This document shows positions 19,341 through 31,219 of a stretch of 64,000 nucleotides of DNA, one piece after another (the first letter of the stretch is position 1; each line of letters starts with the position of its first letter). Source of the DNA: Pseudomonas guineae (lineage in GTDB: Bacteria > Pseudomonadota > Gammaproteobacteria > Pseudomonadales > Pseudomonadaceae); the NCBI RefSeq assembly GCF_900113745.1, contig NZ_FOQL01000001.1, positions 124,001 through 188,000 of the forward strand. Direction: 5' to 3'. A program made the translations under genes and the position numbers. The notes below the pieces were generated by a model. The model saw only the letters and a list, made by a program, of their open reading frames with translations. It made no database searches and was not told the DNA's origin.

Positions 19341-20057
19341 GTGACAGTCATCTACGGACATCGCGGCGCCAAAGGCGAGGTGCCAGAAAATACCCTGGCC
19401 AGCTTCCAGCAATGCCTCAAGCATGGCGTGCGCCGCTGTGAGCTGGACCTGCATCTATCGCGCGATGGTGAGCTGATGGTGATTCATGACCCCACGCTCA
19501 AGCGCACCACCGGTCGCCGCGGCAAGGTGGTCGAACATGACGCCGCTGAACTGGTGGGTTATGACGCGCGCAAAGGCGGGCCTGAGGCCGTGTCGCCCTG
19601 CCCCATTCCACGCCTAGAGGAGCTGTTCCAACACTGCGACTTCGAACACTGGCAGCTGGAAGTCAAAAGCGCCTCTAAGGTCCGTGCTGCGCGCATGGTT
19701 GAGGCCATTGCCGAGTTAGCCGAACGCTACAAACTGACTGAAAAAATCACTGTGACGTCCAGCTCACGCGAAGTACTCGGCGCCCTGCAACGCCTGACGC
19801 CGCATTTGCAACGTGGCCTGGTCGCCGAATACGCCTGGCTTGACCCACTGAAAGTCGCCAAGCATTACGGCTGCCATTTGCTGGCTTTGAACTGGACGCT
19901 GTGTACACCGGAGCGCTTGCTAAAAGCACAAAAAGCCGGGCTGCATGTCTCTGTATGGACAGTCAACGAGCCAGCACTGATGCGTCGTCTGGCCGATTTC
20001 GGGGTGGACAGCATCATCACCGACTTCCCCGGGGTCGCCGTGCAGACGTTGGGTTGA
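19341..20057 (+). CDS. Glycerophosphodiester phosphodiesterase
   Basis: A 238-residue GDPD of the cytoplasmic UgpQ size class, hydrolysing glycerophosphodiesters to glycerol 3-phosphate and alcohol. Catalytic and metal residues are visible: H7-R8 in GHRGA, E15-N-T, E34 and D36 in ELDLHLSRDG, and H49 in VIHDP, with the later EVKS lysine motif. There is no signal peptide. The start is a GTG at 19341 with AAGGAG (19330-19335) just upstream. Last gene of the PilZ-small-GDPD operon. Confidence 0.92.
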   Translation: MTVIYGHRGAKGEVPENTLASFQQCLKHGVRRCELDLHLSRDGELMVIHDPTLKRTTGRRGKVVEHDAAELVGYDARKGGPEAVSPCPIPRLEELFQHCDFEHWQLEVKSASKVRAARMVEAIAELAERYKLTEKITVTSSSREVLGALQRLTPHLQRGLVAEYAWLDPLKVAKHYGCHLLALNWTLCTPERLLKAQKAGLHVSVWTVNEPALMRRLADFGVDSIITDFPGVAVQTLG

Positions 20058-20081
20058 GCACCTCAGCCCAACATCACGTAT

Positions 20082-20110
20082 AAAAAACCGGCCACTTGGG
20101 CCGGTTTTTT
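20082..20110. terminator. Bidirectional terminator after the GDPD gene
   Basis: A 12-bp perfect stem, AAAAAACCGGCC (20082-20093) with GGCCGGTTTTTT (20099-20110), has a 5-base loop. It follows the GDPD stop by 25 bases and could also catch transcripts from convergent sthA. Confidence 0.88.
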
Positions 20111-20184
20111 ATTAAGCCTAATCAGAAACTTTCGCGATTGGGCCAACGCCAGTCGCAGGAGTCACTGAACGGGTTCTCCCCGAC

Positions 20185-20209
20185 CGGCTCAGGCCACCGG
20201 CCGGAGCCG
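20185..20209 (-). other. GC-rich hairpin directly after sthA stop
   Basis: CGGCTC (20185-20190) pairs with GAGCCG (20204-20209), and inside it GGCC pairs with GGCC around an ACC loop, giving a compact stem one base after the sthA stop. There is no T run, so a role in mRNA 3' end protection is as likely as termination. Confidence 0.5.
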
Positions 20210-20210
20210 C

Positions 20211-21605
20211 TCAAAAAAGCCGATTGAGGCCGTCGAAAGCGGCTACCCGGTAGGCTTCGGCCATGGTCGGGTAGTTGAACGTGGTGTTGACGAAGTACTT
20301 GATGCTGTTCGCCTCGCCCTTCTGGTTCATGATCGCCTGGCCGATATGCACAATCTCCGAGGCCTGGTAACCGAAGCAGTGCACACCCAGCACTTCCAGG
20401 GTTTCGCGATGGAACAGAATTTTCAGCATGCCCACCGGTTCTTGAGAAATCTGCGCCCTCGCCATACCCTTAAAGAACGCCTTACCGACTTCGTAAGGAA
20501 TCTTGGCCTGGGTCAGTTCGCGCTCAGTCTTACCGATCGAGCTGATCTCCGGAATGGTGTAAATGCCCGTTGGAACATCATTAACGAAGCGCCAGCTGCC
20601 ATTGTCGACGATGCTGCCAGCAGCCGAGCGGCCTTGGTCGGCGGCGGCACTGGCCAAGCTTGGCCAGCCAATTACATCACCCGCGGCGTAAACGCTCGGC
20701 ACCGGTGTGCAGTAGGCCTGGTCGACTTCAACCTGACCACGACTGTTCACCTTGATACCGATATTTTCCAAGCCCAGTTGATCGGTGTTACCGGTACGGC
20801 CATTGCACCAGAGAAAAGCATCGGCCTTGATCTTCTTGCCGGATTTAAGGTGCAGAATTACGCCATTTTCTACCCCTTCGACACGCTCGTACTCTTCGTT
20901 ATGGCGGATCAGTACATTGTTATTGCGCAGGTGATAACTCAGCGCATCAGAGATTTCCGCATCAAGGAAACTCAGCAACTGATCACGGTTGTCGATCAGG
21001 TCGACCAACACGCCCAGGCCACTGAAGATCGAAGCGTATTCAGAGCCGATCACCCCGGCGCCGTAAATGATGATCCGCCGTGGCGTGTGCCCCAGACTGA
21101 GAATAGTGTCGCTGTCGTAGACACGTGGATGCTGGAAGTCTACGTCCACCGGACGGTAAGGCCGCGAACCAGTGGCGATAACAATCTGCTTAGCCACCAG
21201 CTTCTCGACCACGCCGTTTGAGCAAACCACTTCGATGGTGTGCTCATCGGCAAAGCTGCCGGTGCCAAAAAACAAGTCGATGCGGTTACGTGCGTAAAAA
21301 CCGGTGCGCGACGTCACCTGCTTAGCGATCACCCGCTCGGCGCTTTTCAGTACATCAGGAAAGGAGAACCAGCGCGGCTCACCGATCTGGCGGAAAATTG
21401 GGTTGGTGTTGAACTGCATGATCTGCCGCACCGAGTGGCGCAGCGCTTTAGACGGGATAGTACCGAGGTGCGTGCAGTTACCGCCGACTTCACGGCGGCT
21501 ATCAACCACGGCCACCTTGCGCCCGGCCTTGGCCGCGTTCATTGCCGCGCCTTCACCCGCAGGGCCGGAACCCAGTACCACTACGTCGTAGTTGTAGACC
21601 GCCAT
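20211..21605 (-). CDS. sthA: Soluble pyridine nucleotide transhydrogenase
   Basis: A 464-residue soluble FAD transhydrogenase that equilibrates NADH and NADPH in the cytoplasm. The FAD loop [20 protein letters not shown] is at about 9-28. A second nucleotide loop is [21 protein letters not shown]. The dimerisation domain ends with [12 protein letters not shown]. The sequence [13 protein letters not shown] keeps only the first cysteine of the disulfide seen in lipoamide dehydrogenase, which is the hallmark of SthA. AAGGAG lies six bases before the ATG. It follows the nqr operon on the same strand after a 126-base gap, next to another NADH-handling enzyme. Confidence 0.96.
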   Translation of the reverse strand: MAVYNYDVVVLGSGPAGEGAAMNAAKAGRKVAVVDSRREVGGNCTHLGTIPSKALRHSVRQIMQFNTNPIFRQIGEPRWFSFPDVLKSAERVIAKQVTSRTGFYARNRIDLFFGTGSFADEHTIEVVCSNGVVEKLVAKQIVIATGSRPYRPVDVDFQHPRVYDSDTILSLGHTPRRIIIYGAGVIGSEYASIFSGLGVLVDLIDNRDQLLSFLDAEISDALSYHLRNNNVLIRHNEEYERVEGVENGVILHLKSGKKIKADAFLWCNGRTGNTDQLGLENIGIKVNSRGQVEVDQAYCTPVPSVYAAGDVIGWPSLASAAADQGRSAAGSIVDNGSWRFVNDVPTGIYTIPEISSIGKTERELTQAKIPYEVGKAFFKGMARAQISQEPVGMLKILFHRETLEVLGVHCFGYQASEIVHIGQAIMNQKGEANSIKYFVNTTFNYPTMAEAYRVAAFDGLNRLF

Positions 21606-21731
21606 GTTTACTCCTTCAGATCATACCGGAGCACTTGTACCGTGCTCTCGGCAGGGCCAGCACCGTGTTACACACAGCCTGACAATCAATACATCAACTG
21701 CGAACCGAGCCCTTGGCCGGCCGCAGAGCGA

Positions 21732-21959
21732 TTAGCGCTTTGTCGCGTCGTAGGCCAGCGCGTCAGCATCGGCTGGCGAATCACTGTTGATCTCTTCGCA
21801 CTTCTCGCGACTACCACCACAGATCGAACATTCTTTCTCGATCCCCAGGTTGGCGATACCCCCGCAAGAGCCGGCGATGGGCTTACGGCCCATGATCACG
21901 CCTACAGCCATCATGCCAACTACCAGCACCATGACCAGAAACACCACTAAAAATGTCAT
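21732..21959 (-). CDS. nqrM: Na+-NQR maturation protein NqrM
   Basis: A 75-residue DUF539 protein. One N-terminal membrane helix (about 2-22) is followed by GRKPIAGSCGGI and KECSICGG. The four conserved cysteines are C32, C44, C47 and C53. NqrM is needed to assemble the iron centre held between NqrD and NqrE. The last gene after apbE fits the known nqrABCDEF-apbE-nqrM order, and its ATG overlaps the apbE stop by four bases. Confidence 0.92.
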   Translation of the reverse strand: MTFLVVFLVMVLVVGMMAVGVIMGRKPIAGSCGGIANLGIEKECSICGGSREKCEEINSDSPADADALAYDATKR

Positions 21960-22981
21960 TGCTCGTCTCCTGCAGCAAATAGCTGCTCAAAAGCCTGCGT
22001 ACCCTGTGTGACGAAGGCGCTGCCTTCGCGGGTCACGAAAAACGCGGCAATGCCCATGCGCTCAGCAAATACCAGGCCGCGCTCAGTGCCCATCACCATG
22101 AGTACAGTAGACAAGCCATCGGCGCGTAAGGTCGATTTATCTACCACTGTGACGGCCGCTAAGGTGTGTGTAATAGGTGCACCGGTCAGCGGGTCGAGGG
22201 TATGCGAGTAACGTCGACCATTCTCTTCGAAGTAATTGCGGTAATCACCGGAAGTGGAAACCCCGTAACCATCGAGGGCGAGTACGCGCTGAGCAATACG
22301 TTCGCCCTCTTGCGGCGCCTCCAGCCCAATGCGCCAGTGCTGGCCATCGGGCTTTCTACCCGCGGCCTTTAGTTCTCCGGTTATTTCAACCAAATAGCTG
22401 CTGACCCCTAACGCCGTAAGACGCTGCACCACCCGATCTACCGCATAGCCCGCGGCAATGCTGTTGAAATCCACCTGAACATCGACGTCCTTGCACAGTT
22501 GCTCACCGACACGCCGTACATGCTGCATACCAATACGTTCACGTGCAGCTGAGAGCTGCTCGGGCGTGGGGACCTTCTCCGCTCGCGCCTTAGGACCAAA
22601 GCCCCACAGGTTGAGCAATGGCTCAAGGGTCAGGTCGAAAGCGCCCTGGCTTTGCGCATTAAGCACGCGCCCTTCCTCAACCAATTCCAGCACCGGAACT
22701 GGCATGCTCAGGCAGCTACCAGCCGGCGCCTGATTGAACTGTTCAATAAAGGAATCATCACGGTAGGTCGACATCTGTTTGTCGATCTCAGCCAGGATAG
22801 CGTCGGTCTCACGCTTGAGTAGATCCGGGCTTGGCGCGATCTGGTTACGCACGTATTTGATCGAGTACGTGCTGCCCATAGTCGGCCCGCCGAACTCTTC
22901 TACCCGCTCTGAAAACCAACAGCCCGTTAGAGCGGCCAGCAAGCTGGCTGCAATAACGGGCTTGAGTAGCACTGGGCTCAC
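21956..22981 (-). CDS. apbE: FAD:protein FMN transferase ApbE (lipoprotein)
   Basis: A 341-residue ApbE/flavin transferase, anchored on the periplasmic side by a lipobox LTGC (C21). It moves FMN from FAD onto a threonine of NqrB and NqrC. Family motifs include GGPTMGSTYS, DFNSIAAGYAVD, GVSTSGDYRNYFEENG and the metal-binding region ADGLSTVLMVMG. It starts two bases after the nqrF stop and overlaps nqrM, so flavinylation and subunit synthesis are coupled. Confidence 0.94.
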   Translation of the reverse strand: MSPVLLKPVIAASLLAALTGCWFSERVEEFGGPTMGSTYSIKYVRNQIAPSPDLLKRETDAILAEIDKQMSTYRDDSFIEQFNQAPAGSCLSMPVPVLELVEEGRVLNAQSQGAFDLTLEPLLNLWGFGPKARAEKVPTPEQLSAARERIGMQHVRRVGEQLCKDVDVQVDFNSIAAGYAVDRVVQRLTALGVSSYLVEITGELKAAGRKPDGQHWRIGLEAPQEGERIAQRVLALDGYGVSTSGDYRNYFEENGRRYSHTLDPLTGAPITHTLAAVTVVDKSTLRADGLSTVLMVMGTERGLVFAERMGIAAFFVTREGSAFVTQGTQAFEQLFAAGDEQ

Positions 22982-22983
22982 GC

Positions 22984-24210
22984 TTAGCCGCCGAAGTCGT
23001 CGAGCAGGATGTTCTCCTCCTCCACACCCAGATCAACCAGCATCTTGATCACTGCCGCGTTCATCATGGGCGGACCGCACATGTAAAACTCGCATTCCTC
23101 AGGCGCCTTATGGTCCTTCAGGTAGTTCTCAAACAGCACGTTATGGATAAAGCCTTTGAGGCCCGTCCAATTGTCTTCGGGTTGCGGATCAGACAACGCC
23201 AAGTGCCACTTGAAGTTCGGGTTCTCAGCCTGCAGCTGGTCGTACTCTTCGTTGTAGAAGGCCTCACGCATGGAGCGTGCGCCGTACCAGAAGCTGATCT
23301 TGCGTGTCGACTTCAAACGCTTGAGCTGGTCAAAGATGTGCGAACGCATCGGCGCCATACCCGCACCACCACCAATAAACACCATCTCAGCATCGCTTTC
23401 CTTGGCGAAAAACTCACCGAATGGACCGTATACCGTGACCTTGTCACCCGGTTTGAGGCTGAATACCCAAGAACTCATCTGGCCTGGCGGCAGGCCATCC
23501 TTACCCGGTGGCGGCGAAGCAATACGGATATTGAACTTCACAAGACCCACTTCTTCCGGGTAGTTGGCCATGGAGTAGGCACGGATCACGGTCTCTTCGA
23601 CCTTGGATACGTACTTCCACTGGTTGAACTTGTCCCAGTCGCCGCGATATTCCGGCTGAATGTCGAAGTCTTTGTAATGCACTTCGTGCGGCGGGCACTC
23701 GAGCTGAACATAACCGCCAGCGCGGAAGTCAACGTTCTCGCCTTCCGGCAGTTTCAAAGTCAACTCTTTGATGAAGGTGGCCACGTTGGGATTTGACTCC
23801 ACCGTGCACTCCCACTTCTTCACGCCGAAGACTTCTTCCGGCACTTCAATCTTCATATCCTGCTTGACCGGGGTCTGGCAGGACAAACGCCAGCCAGCCT
23901 TGGCTTCGCGACGGGTGAAGGCCGCCTCTTCGGTCGGCAGCATTTCGCCACCGCCGTGCTCGACCACGCACTTGCATTGGGCGCAGGTACCGCCGCCACC
24001 ACAGGCCGAGGAGAGGAAAATATTGTTGGCAGCTAACGTCTGCAGCAACTTGCCGCCGGCTGGCACCACAATGGTTTTTTCGCCGTTAATCTCGATGCTT
24101 ACGTCACCACTGGAAACCAGTTTGGCGCGCGCCGCAAGAATAACCAGCACCAACGCCAGCACGATGCCGGTGAACATGCCGATGGCGATGAAAATTTCTA
24201 AATTGATCAT
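22984..24210 (-). CDS. nqrF: Na+-NQR subunit F (NADH:flavin entry)
   Basis: A 408-residue NqrF, the subunit that oxidises NADH and passes electrons through FAD and a 2Fe-2S cluster. One N-terminal membrane helix (about 5-27) is followed by a ferredoxin domain with cluster ligands C70, C76, C79 and C111. The FAD domain has RAYSMANYP, and the NADH domain has [12 protein letters not shown] and the late CGPPMMN. All key motifs are intact. It follows nqrE by 15 bases. Confidence 0.97.
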   Translation of the reverse strand: MINLEIFIAIGMFTGIVLALVLVILAARAKLVSSGDVSIEINGEKTIVVPAGGKLLQTLAANNIFLSSACGGGGTCAQCKCVVEHGGGEMLPTEEAAFTRREAKAGWRLSCQTPVKQDMKIEVPEEVFGVKKWECTVESNPNVATFIKELTLKLPEGENVDFRAGGYVQLECPPHEVHYKDFDIQPEYRGDWDKFNQWKYVSKVEETVIRAYSMANYPEEVGLVKFNIRIASPPPGKDGLPPGQMSSWVFSLKPGDKVTVYGPFGEFFAKESDAEMVFIGGGAGMAPMRSHIFDQLKRLKSTRKISFWYGARSMREAFYNEEYDQLQAENPNFKWHLALSDPQPEDNWTGLKGFIHNVLFENYLKDHKAPEECEFYMCGPPMMNAAVIKMLVDLGVEEENILLDDFGG

Positions 24211-24225
24211 CTATTCACCCCTTCC

Positions 24226-24834
24226 TTACAACTGCACGCCGGAGAAGGACATGAAGCCCAGAGACATCAGACCGATGGTGATAAAGGTGATGCCCAGCCC
24301 CTGCAAACCCGCTGGTACGTCGCTGTACTTGAGCTTCTCGCGGATACCTGCCAGCGCAGCAATTGCCAGCGCCCAGGACAGGCCGGAGCCAAAGCCATAC
24401 ACGGTACTTTCCGCCAGGTTGTAGTCCCGCTCAACCATGAACAGAGTGCCGCCCATAATGGCGCAGTTCACCGTAATCAGTGGCAAGAACACGCCGAGGG
24501 CGTTGTACAGGCTCGGTACGTACTTATCCAAAAGCATCTCGAGGATCTGCACGATGGCCGCGATCACACCAATATAGCTAAGCAAGCCGAGGAAGCTCAG
24601 GTCTACTTCTGGCAGCCCAGCCCAGGCCAGCGCACCGTCTTTCAGCAGGTAGGTGTAGATCAGGTTGTTCGCCGGCACGGTGATGACCTGCACCACGATA
24701 ACCGCGATACCCAGGCCAATCGCCGTCTCGACTTTCTTCGAGATGGCAATAAAGGTGCACATACCGAGGAAGAAGGCCAAGGCCATGTTCTCAACGAACA
24801 CCGCTTTAGCCAGCAAGCTGAGGTAATGCTCCAT
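24226..24834 (-). CDS. nqrE: Na+-NQR subunit E
   Basis: A 202-residue integral membrane subunit with about six helices, homologous to NqrD and RnfA. C26 (in GMCTF) and C124 (in VNCAIMGG) are the conserved cysteines that, with those of NqrD, hold the intramembrane iron centre. Its ATG overlaps the nqrD stop by one base. Confidence 0.96.
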   Translation of the reverse strand: MEHYLSLLAKAVFVENMALAFFLGMCTFIAISKKVETAIGLGIAVIVVQVITVPANNLIYTYLLKDGALAWAGLPEVDLSFLGLLSYIGVIAAIVQILEMLLDKYVPSLYNALGVFLPLITVNCAIMGGTLFMVERDYNLAESTVYGFGSGLSWALAIAALAGIREKLKYSDVPAGLQGLGITFITIGLMSLGFMSFSGVQL

Positions 24835-25502
24835 TAGTAGGCCTCCTTGTTCGACACTTGCGAGGCCATCTTGAAGCTCGGCTTCTCAAGCTGATCTTTT
24901 TTCCAGCTGCGGATAGCCCAGATGAATAGGCCGATCAGGAAGAACGCCGAAGGCGGCAGCAACAGCATACCGTTAGGCTGGTACCAGCCACCGTCGTTGA
25001 CCACCGGGATGATCTCGTAACCCATCAGTTTGCCGGCACCGAACAGCTCACGAATGATGCCCAGCGCTACCAGAAACGCACTGTAGCCAAGACCGTTACC
25101 GATACCGTCAAAGAACGACAGCACCGGTGGGTTCTGCATGGCAAAGGCTTCGGCACGGCCCATCACAATACAGTTGGTGATGATCAGTCCGACGAACACC
25201 GACAGCTGCTTGGACAGACTGAAGGCATACGCTTTGAGCACCTGATCCACCACGATCACCAGTGAGGCGATGATCACCATCTGCACGATCATGCGGATGG
25301 AGCTCGGGATCTGGCTGCGAATCATCGAGATAAACAGGTTGGAAAACCCGGTTACCAACGTCAGCGCGATCGACATTACCAGCGCTGTTTTCAGGTTCGA
25401 GGTCACTGCCAGGGCGGAGCAAATCCCGAGAATCTGCAAGCCAATCGGGTTGTTATTGAAGATAGGGTTAAGCAGGACTTCTTTAATAGTCGGCTGCGAC
25501 AT
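24834..25502 (-). CDS. nqrD: Na+-NQR subunit D
   Basis: A 222-residue integral membrane subunit, inverted partner of NqrE. The iron-centre cysteines are C28 ([10 protein letters not shown]) and C111 ([12 protein letters not shown]). About six helices precede a hydrophilic tail. It begins two bases after nqrC ends. Confidence 0.96.
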   Translation of the reverse strand: MSQPTIKEVLLNPIFNNNPIGLQILGICSALAVTSNLKTALVMSIALTLVTGFSNLFISMIRSQIPSSIRMIVQMVIIASLVIVVDQVLKAYAFSLSKQLSVFVGLIITNCIVMGRAEAFAMQNPPVLSFFDGIGNGLGYSAFLVALGIIRELFGAGKLMGYEIIPVVNDGGWYQPNGMLLLPPSAFFLIGLFIWAIRSWKKDQLEKPSFKMASQVSNKEAY

Positions 25503-25504
25503 GA

Positions 25505-26293
25505 TTAAGCCTCCCCTGCGCGCAGGTTAGCGATAAACGGACCAAAACCGTTCTGACCTAGCCAGAAATTCAGCAGGTTATCGACGCCTTTACTGGTCAA
25601 CGTAGCCCCCGCCAAAGCATCAACTTGGTGCTCGGCCTTAGGACTTTTTGGATCGACGCCGCCCTTGACCACAGCGACAGCCAGCTTGCCATTATCGTCG
25701 AACAGGGTTTTACCCACCCACTGGTCTTTCCACTTGGGGTTATCCACTTCCCCACCCAAACCCGGGGTCTCGGCGTGCTGATAGAAGCCCATACCGGCAA
25801 CCGTATTCAGGTCACCCTTGATAGCGATAAAACCATACAGGGTGGACCACAGGCCGTAGCCTCGTACCGGCATGATCAAGGTGTCCATCTGGCCATCTTT
25901 CTCCACCACATAAACCGTGGTGTAACGCTCAAGACGCTTGATCGAGGCAATATCATCGTCGCTACTAAGGGCGCTAGACAGCTTCGGATCTTTCGCCGCC
26001 TTCAACGGATCAAAGGTCATCGGATCCTTGGCATCGGAGAACGTGCCCGTTTCAAGATCAACCAGCTTGGCGGTAATGGTGCCGCTGAACATGGCTTTGA
26101 CTTGCGCACCGGTCATGTTCGGCTGGCCCAACCCGGCAATAGCAAGAATGCTGCGTTGCTTGTCCAGCTGACGGTTTTCTACCTGAGTTGGCTTCAGCGC
26201 AATGGCTGCACCAGCGACGAATACCGAGCACACCAGGCATACCAACAGGGCCACCACCAAGGTGCGGACGGTGGATTCTTTTTGACTAGACAT
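25505..26293 (-). CDS. nqrC: Na+-NQR subunit C (covalent FMN)
   Basis: A 262-residue subunit with one N-terminal membrane helix (about 10-32) and a periplasmic domain. The motif AGATLTS places the FMN-carrying threonine at T231, the substrate of Apb[10 protein letters not shown] matches the flavin pocket. The start at 26293 overlaps the nqrB end by eight bases; a longer frame to 26332 adds thirteen residues inside nqrB and is less likely. Confidence 0.95.
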   Translation of the reverse strand: MSSQKESTVRTLVVALLVCLVCSVFVAGAAIALKPTQVENRQLDKQRSILAIAGLGQPNMTGAQVKAMFSGTITAKLVDLETGTFSDAKDPMTFDPLKAAKDPKLSSALSSDDDIASIKRLERYTTVYVVEKDGQMDTLIMPVRGYGLWSTLYGFIAIKGDLNTVAGMGFYQHAETPGLGGEVDNPKWKDQWVGKTLFDDNGKLAVAVVKGGVDPKSPKAEHQVDALAGATLTSKGVDNLLNFWLGQNGFGPFIANLRAGEA

Positions 26294-27497
26294 TACGTGC
26301 CAGCCTCCGCTTGATATTGGCTTGAACGACAAAGTGGTCGATCAGCGGTGCGAACAAGTTGGCGAAGAGAATCGCCAGCATCATGCCTTCTGGGAAGGCT
26401 GGGTTGACCACGCGGATCATCACCACCATCACACCGATCAGGGCACCGAAAATCCACTTACCGGTATTCGTCATGGACGAGGACACCGGGTCGGTGGCCA
26501 TAAAGAACATACCAAAAGCGAACCCACCGACCACCAAGTGCCAATACCACGGCATGGCAAACATCGGATTGGTGTCTGAGCCCAGCACGTTCAACAGCAG
26601 ACTGAAACCGATCATGCCCAGCAGCACGCCAGAAACGATGCGCCACGAAGCGATTTTGGTGATCAACAGTACGCCGCCGCCGATTAGAATCGCCAGTGTG
26701 CTGGTTTCGCCCATAGAACCTTGGATAGTGCCAACAAAAGCATTCATCCAAGTGATGCCGTTGCTCATGATGTTTTCCACACCACCAGCCGCTGCCAGGC
26801 TTAGCGACGTAGCGCCGGCATAGCCATCAACAGCCGTCCACACCGCATCACCGGATAACTGCGCCGGGTAGGCGAAAAACAAAAAGGCACGGCCGGTCAG
26901 TGCCGGGTTGAGGAAGTTCTTGCCGGTACCGCCAAATACTTCCTTACCGATCACCACGCCGAAGCTGATGCCCAGCGCAACCTGCCACAGCGGGATGCTT
27001 GGCGGCAGAATCAGGGCGAACAATACCGAGGTCACGAAGAAGCCTTCGTTGACTTCGTGCTTGCGGATCGAGGCAAACAGTACTTCCCAGAAGCCGCCGA
27101 CAATAAAGGTTACGGCGTAAACAGGGAGGAAGTAGGCAGCACCCTGGATAAAGTTGTCCCACAGGCTATTGGGGTCAAAACCCGCCAGCGAGCCAATCAG
27201 GGCGAAACGCCAACCTTCTTGGGCAGCCAGCAACTCTGGGCTGTTAGAGAAGATCAGGTTGGCCTGGTAGCCGGTGTTCCACATGCCAAAGAACATCGCC
27301 GGGAAGGTGCACACCCAGACGGTGATCATCATGCGCTTGAGGTCGATGCCATCGCGCACGTGAGCGGTGGTCTTGGTTACGCTGCCGGGGCGGTAAAAGA
27401 AGGTATCGATGGCTTCATACAAGGCATACCAGCCCTCGTACTTGCCGCCTTTTTCAAAGTTGTGCTCGATTTTATCGAGGAATGCACGGATACCCAT
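26286..27497 (-). CDS. nqrB: Na+-NQR subunit B (covalent FMN)
   Basis: A 403-residue membrane subunit with about ten helices that forms the ion channel and quinone site. The covalent FMN motif is YAGATSLS with T230. GGFWEVLFA (134-142) is the region linked to inhibitor HQNO sensitivity in Vibrio. In P. aeruginosa the complex has been reported to pump protons rather than sodium; ion choice cannot be settled here. It begins three bases after nqrA. Confidence 0.96.
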   Translation of the reverse strand: MGIRAFLDKIEHNFEKGGKYEGWYALYEAIDTFFYRPGSVTKTTAHVRDGIDLKRMMITVWVCTFPAMFFGMWNTGYQANLIFSNSPELLAAQEGWRFALIGSLAGFDPNSLWDNFIQGAAYFLPVYAVTFIVGGFWEVLFASIRKHEVNEGFFVTSVLFALILPPSIPLWQVALGISFGVVIGKEVFGGTGKNFLNPALTGRAFLFFAYPAQLSGDAVWTAVDGYAGATSLSLAAAGGVENIMSNGITWMNAFVGTIQGSMGETSTLAILIGGGVLLITKIASWRIVSGVLLGMIGFSLLLNVLGSDTNPMFAMPWYWHLVVGGFAFGMFFMATDPVSSSMTNTGKWIFGALIGVMVVMIRVVNPAFPEGMMLAILFANLFAPLIDHFVVQANIKRRLARNV

Positions 27498-27500
27498 GAC

Positions 27501-28886
<1,386 letters not shown>

Positions 28887-29049
28887 TCACCGCAGAAAAA
28901 TACGGCGTCACGCCAAAATAGGTAGGCGCAGTGCAAGATGTCGGTCGCGAGAAAAAATCTGGCCGATTATAAGTCGCACCCTCGGCCACTGACCACCCAA
29001 GCGCTTGCTTTTATCCTGTTTAACGTAACAGAAGGCAACAGATCGCGGC

Positions 29050-29079
29050 TTGACGCAAATTACCAGCAGGCGACATAAC
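29050..29079 (+). promoter_or_regulatory. Candidate sigma-70 promoter for the 29106 gene
   Basis: TTGACG (29050-29055) and CATAAC (29074-29079) are 18 bases apart, 26 bases before the ATG. It lies in the divergent region shared with nqrA. The -10 match is moderate. Confidence 0.35.
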
Positions 29080-29105
29080 AACAATCGTCCAACCGGAGTC
29101 CAACT

Positions 29106-29666
29106 ATGCGTCTGCCACTGGTTCTCATCTTCTTGCTGCTACTAAGCGGTGAGTCACTCGCCAATAGCCGCGAACGCCTGCAAGAGGCCAACTTCGCGCC
29201 CACCCATGCATTTGGCCAAAACACCCTTGAGCGCAAAAACCAGAGCGTACTTACTTATTTATGGGTTGATGTTTACGCCGCTGCTTTCTATGCACCGAAC
29301 CAGATCAGCGCCAGCCAAGCGGCGGCCAAATCACTCACACAGCGCCTAGAGCTTTACTACTTTCGCAAGATCGACAGTCAAGACGTGATCAAGGCGGCCT
29401 GGGTCACGCTCGACCGCCAGTACGACGCTGCCACGCTTGCGCGCCTACGCCCGGAGATCAATGCCCTGCACGCCACCTTTCGCGATATTCGCCCAGGCGA
29501 CCGCTACGCCCTGAACGCTAAGACAGGCAGCGGCCTGACCCTAGAGGTGAATGGCAAGGTCGCATATACCAGCCAGGATCCAGAAGTGGCCAAGGCCTAC
29601 CTGGGCATCTGGCTAGCCCCTGACGGCCTGTCAGATAAGCTGCGCAGCGACCTACTGGCTGATTAA
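29106..29666 (+). CDS. Secreted chalcone-isomerase-like protein
   Basis: A 186-residue protein with a signal peptide (about 1-19, cleavage after SLA) and a chalcone-isomerase-like domain (KNQSVLTYLWVDVYAAAFYAP; later ELYYFRKIDSQDVIKAAW). Bacterial members of this fold are periplasmic; their ligand is unknown and flavonoid chemistry should not be assumed. It lies alone, divergent from nqrA and convergent with the GAPDH gene. As I recall PAO1, an amino acid permease gene occupies this place, so this looks like a local difference. Confidence 0.8.
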   Translation: MRLPLVLIFLLLLSGESLANSRERLQEANFAPTHAFGQNTLERKNQSVLTYLWVDVYAAAFYAPNQISASQAAAKSLTQRLELYYFRKIDSQDVIKAAWVTLDRQYDAATLARLRPEINALHATFRDIRPGDRYALNAKTGSGLTLEVNGKVAYTSQDPEVAKAYLGIWLAPDGLSDKLRSDLLAD

Positions 29667-29710
29667 CAAAGACATACCAGCGCTCTGAGCCTTTAGAACT
29701 GCAGAATAAG

Positions 29711-29737
29711 AAACGGGAGCCGAAGCTCCCGTTTTTT
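29711..29737. terminator. Bidirectional terminator between 29106 gene and GAPDH gene
   Basis: The stem AAACGGGAGC (29711-29720) with GCTCCCGTTT (29725-29734), loop CGAA, is followed by a T run to 29737. It sits between convergent stops at 29666 and 29753. Confidence 0.88.
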
Positions 29738-29752
29738 ATTGCTAACCTGCGC

Positions 29753-31219
29753 TTAGCGCGGGAAGGCTGGTGGGTTAACCCCGGCCATGTCTTCCATCAC
29801 ACGCACCACCTGGCAGCTGTAACCGAACTCGTTGTCGTACCAGACGTACAGGATCACTCGGTTGTCGTTACAGATAGTGGCTTCGGCATCGACCACACCG
29901 GCGTGGCGCGAACCAACGAAGTCAGTGGACACCACTTCCTGCGACTGCACGAAGTCGATCTGCTTTTGCAGATCCGAGTGCATGGCCATCTGGCGCAGGT
30001 ACTCGTTGACTTCATCACGGCTGGTGGCTTTATCAAGGTTGAGGTTGAGAATAGCCATCGACACGTTAGGCGTCGGCACGCGAATAGCGTTACCGGTCAG
30101 CTTGCCTTTCAACACCGGCAGCGCCTTGGCCGCAGCAGTTGCTGCACCGGTTTCGCTGATCACCATGTTCAGCGGCGCCGAACGACCACGGCGATCGCCC
30201 TTGTGGAAGTTGTCGATCAGATTCTGATCGTTGGTGTACGAATGCACAGTCTCAACGTGACCGTTGGCAATGCCGTACTGGTCGTTGATAGCTTTGAGAA
30301 TCGGCACGATGGCGTTGGTGGTGCAGGACGCCGCCGAGATGATTTGGTCATCCGCAGTGATCTCGCCATGGTTAACGCCGTGCACGATATTCTTCAGCGC
30401 ACCCTTACCAGGCGCGGTCAGCACAACGCGGTCAATACCTGGGCATGCCAGGTGCTGCCCCAAGCCCTCAGCATCTCGCCATACACCGGTGTTATCCACC
30501 AGCAGTGCGTTCTTGATGCCGTACTGGGTGTAATCGACTTCTTTCGGGTCTTTGGCGTAGATAACCTGAATCAGGTTGCCATTAGCGGTGATGGTACTGT
30601 TGGCCTCATCGATCGTGATGGTGCCGTCGAACGGGCCATGCACCGAATCGCGGCGCAGCAGGCTGGCACGCTTGGACAGGTCATTGGTCGCACCTTTGCG
30701 CACAACAATGGCGCGCAGACGCAGGCCATCACCGCCACCGGTTTTCTCGATCAAGATGCGCGCCAGCAGACGACCAATACGGCCGAAACCGTACAGAACC
30801 ACGTCGGTGCCTTCGCGGGCTTCGCCGTTCTGTTGGCCAACCACTTCAACCAATTCATCTTTGACGAATTGCTCGATGCTGCGACCTTTTCCGTCAGCTT
30901 TGAACTTGCTGATCATTTTGCCCAAGTCTACAGAAGCGGCGCCCAACTTCAGCTCGCTCATGGCCTTAAGAATCGGGAAGGTCTCGTGCACCGACAGCTC
31001 GCTACCATCAGCCAGACGGTGACGCGCGAAGCGGTGGGCTTTGAGAATGTCGATCACCGAACGGTTGATCAAACCACGGCCGTAGATCGAGGTGACCACG
31101 TTGTTGTTACGGTAGAGTTGGCCAATCATCGGAATCATCGCTTCCGCAAGGGCTTCTCGATCGATCCACTCACCGAGACACTGGTCGGGCTTCTGAGTCA
31201 CGGGCAGTACCTTCCACAT
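29753..31219 (-). CDS. Long-form glyceraldehyde-3-phosphate dehydrogenase
   Basis: A 488-residue GAPDH-family enzyme with an N-terminal extension of about 135 residues before the Rossmann fold (GFGRIGR, 144-150). The catalytic cysteine is C299 in SAASCTTNA, with the usual TGAA-like segment and the C-terminal WYDNEFGYS. It converts glyceraldehyde 3-phosphate with NAD(P) to 1,3-bisphosphoglycerate, or the reverse. The extension has no obvious known domain; it is helical in character and rich in charged residues. Pseudomonads carry this long form (PA3001-like) besides a normal-length GAPDH. The ATG at 31219 starts MWKVLPVTQKPDQ; a longer frame gives a cysteine-rich, unlikely leader. Confidence 0.92.
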   Translation of the reverse strand: MWKVLPVTQKPDQCLGEWIDREALAEAMIPMIGQLYRNNNVVTSIYGRGLINRSVIDILKAHRFARHRLADGSELSVHETFPILKAMSELKLGAASVDLGKMISKFKADGKGRSIEQFVKDELVEVVGQQNGEAREGTDVVLYGFGRIGRLLARILIEKTGGGDGLRLRAIVVRKGATNDLSKRASLLRRDSVHGPFDGTITIDEANSTITANGNLIQVIYAKDPKEVDYTQYGIKNALLVDNTGVWRDAEGLGQHLACPGIDRVVLTAPGKGALKNIVHGVNHGEITADDQIISAASCTTNAIVPILKAINDQYGIANGHVETVHSYTNDQNLIDNFHKGDRRGRSAPLNMVISETGAATAAAKALPVLKGKLTGNAIRVPTPNVSMAILNLNLDKATSRDEVNEYLRQMAMHSDLQKQIDFVQSQEVVSTDFVGSRHAGVVDAEATICNDNRVILYVWYDNEFGYSCQVVRVMEDMAGVNPPAFPR

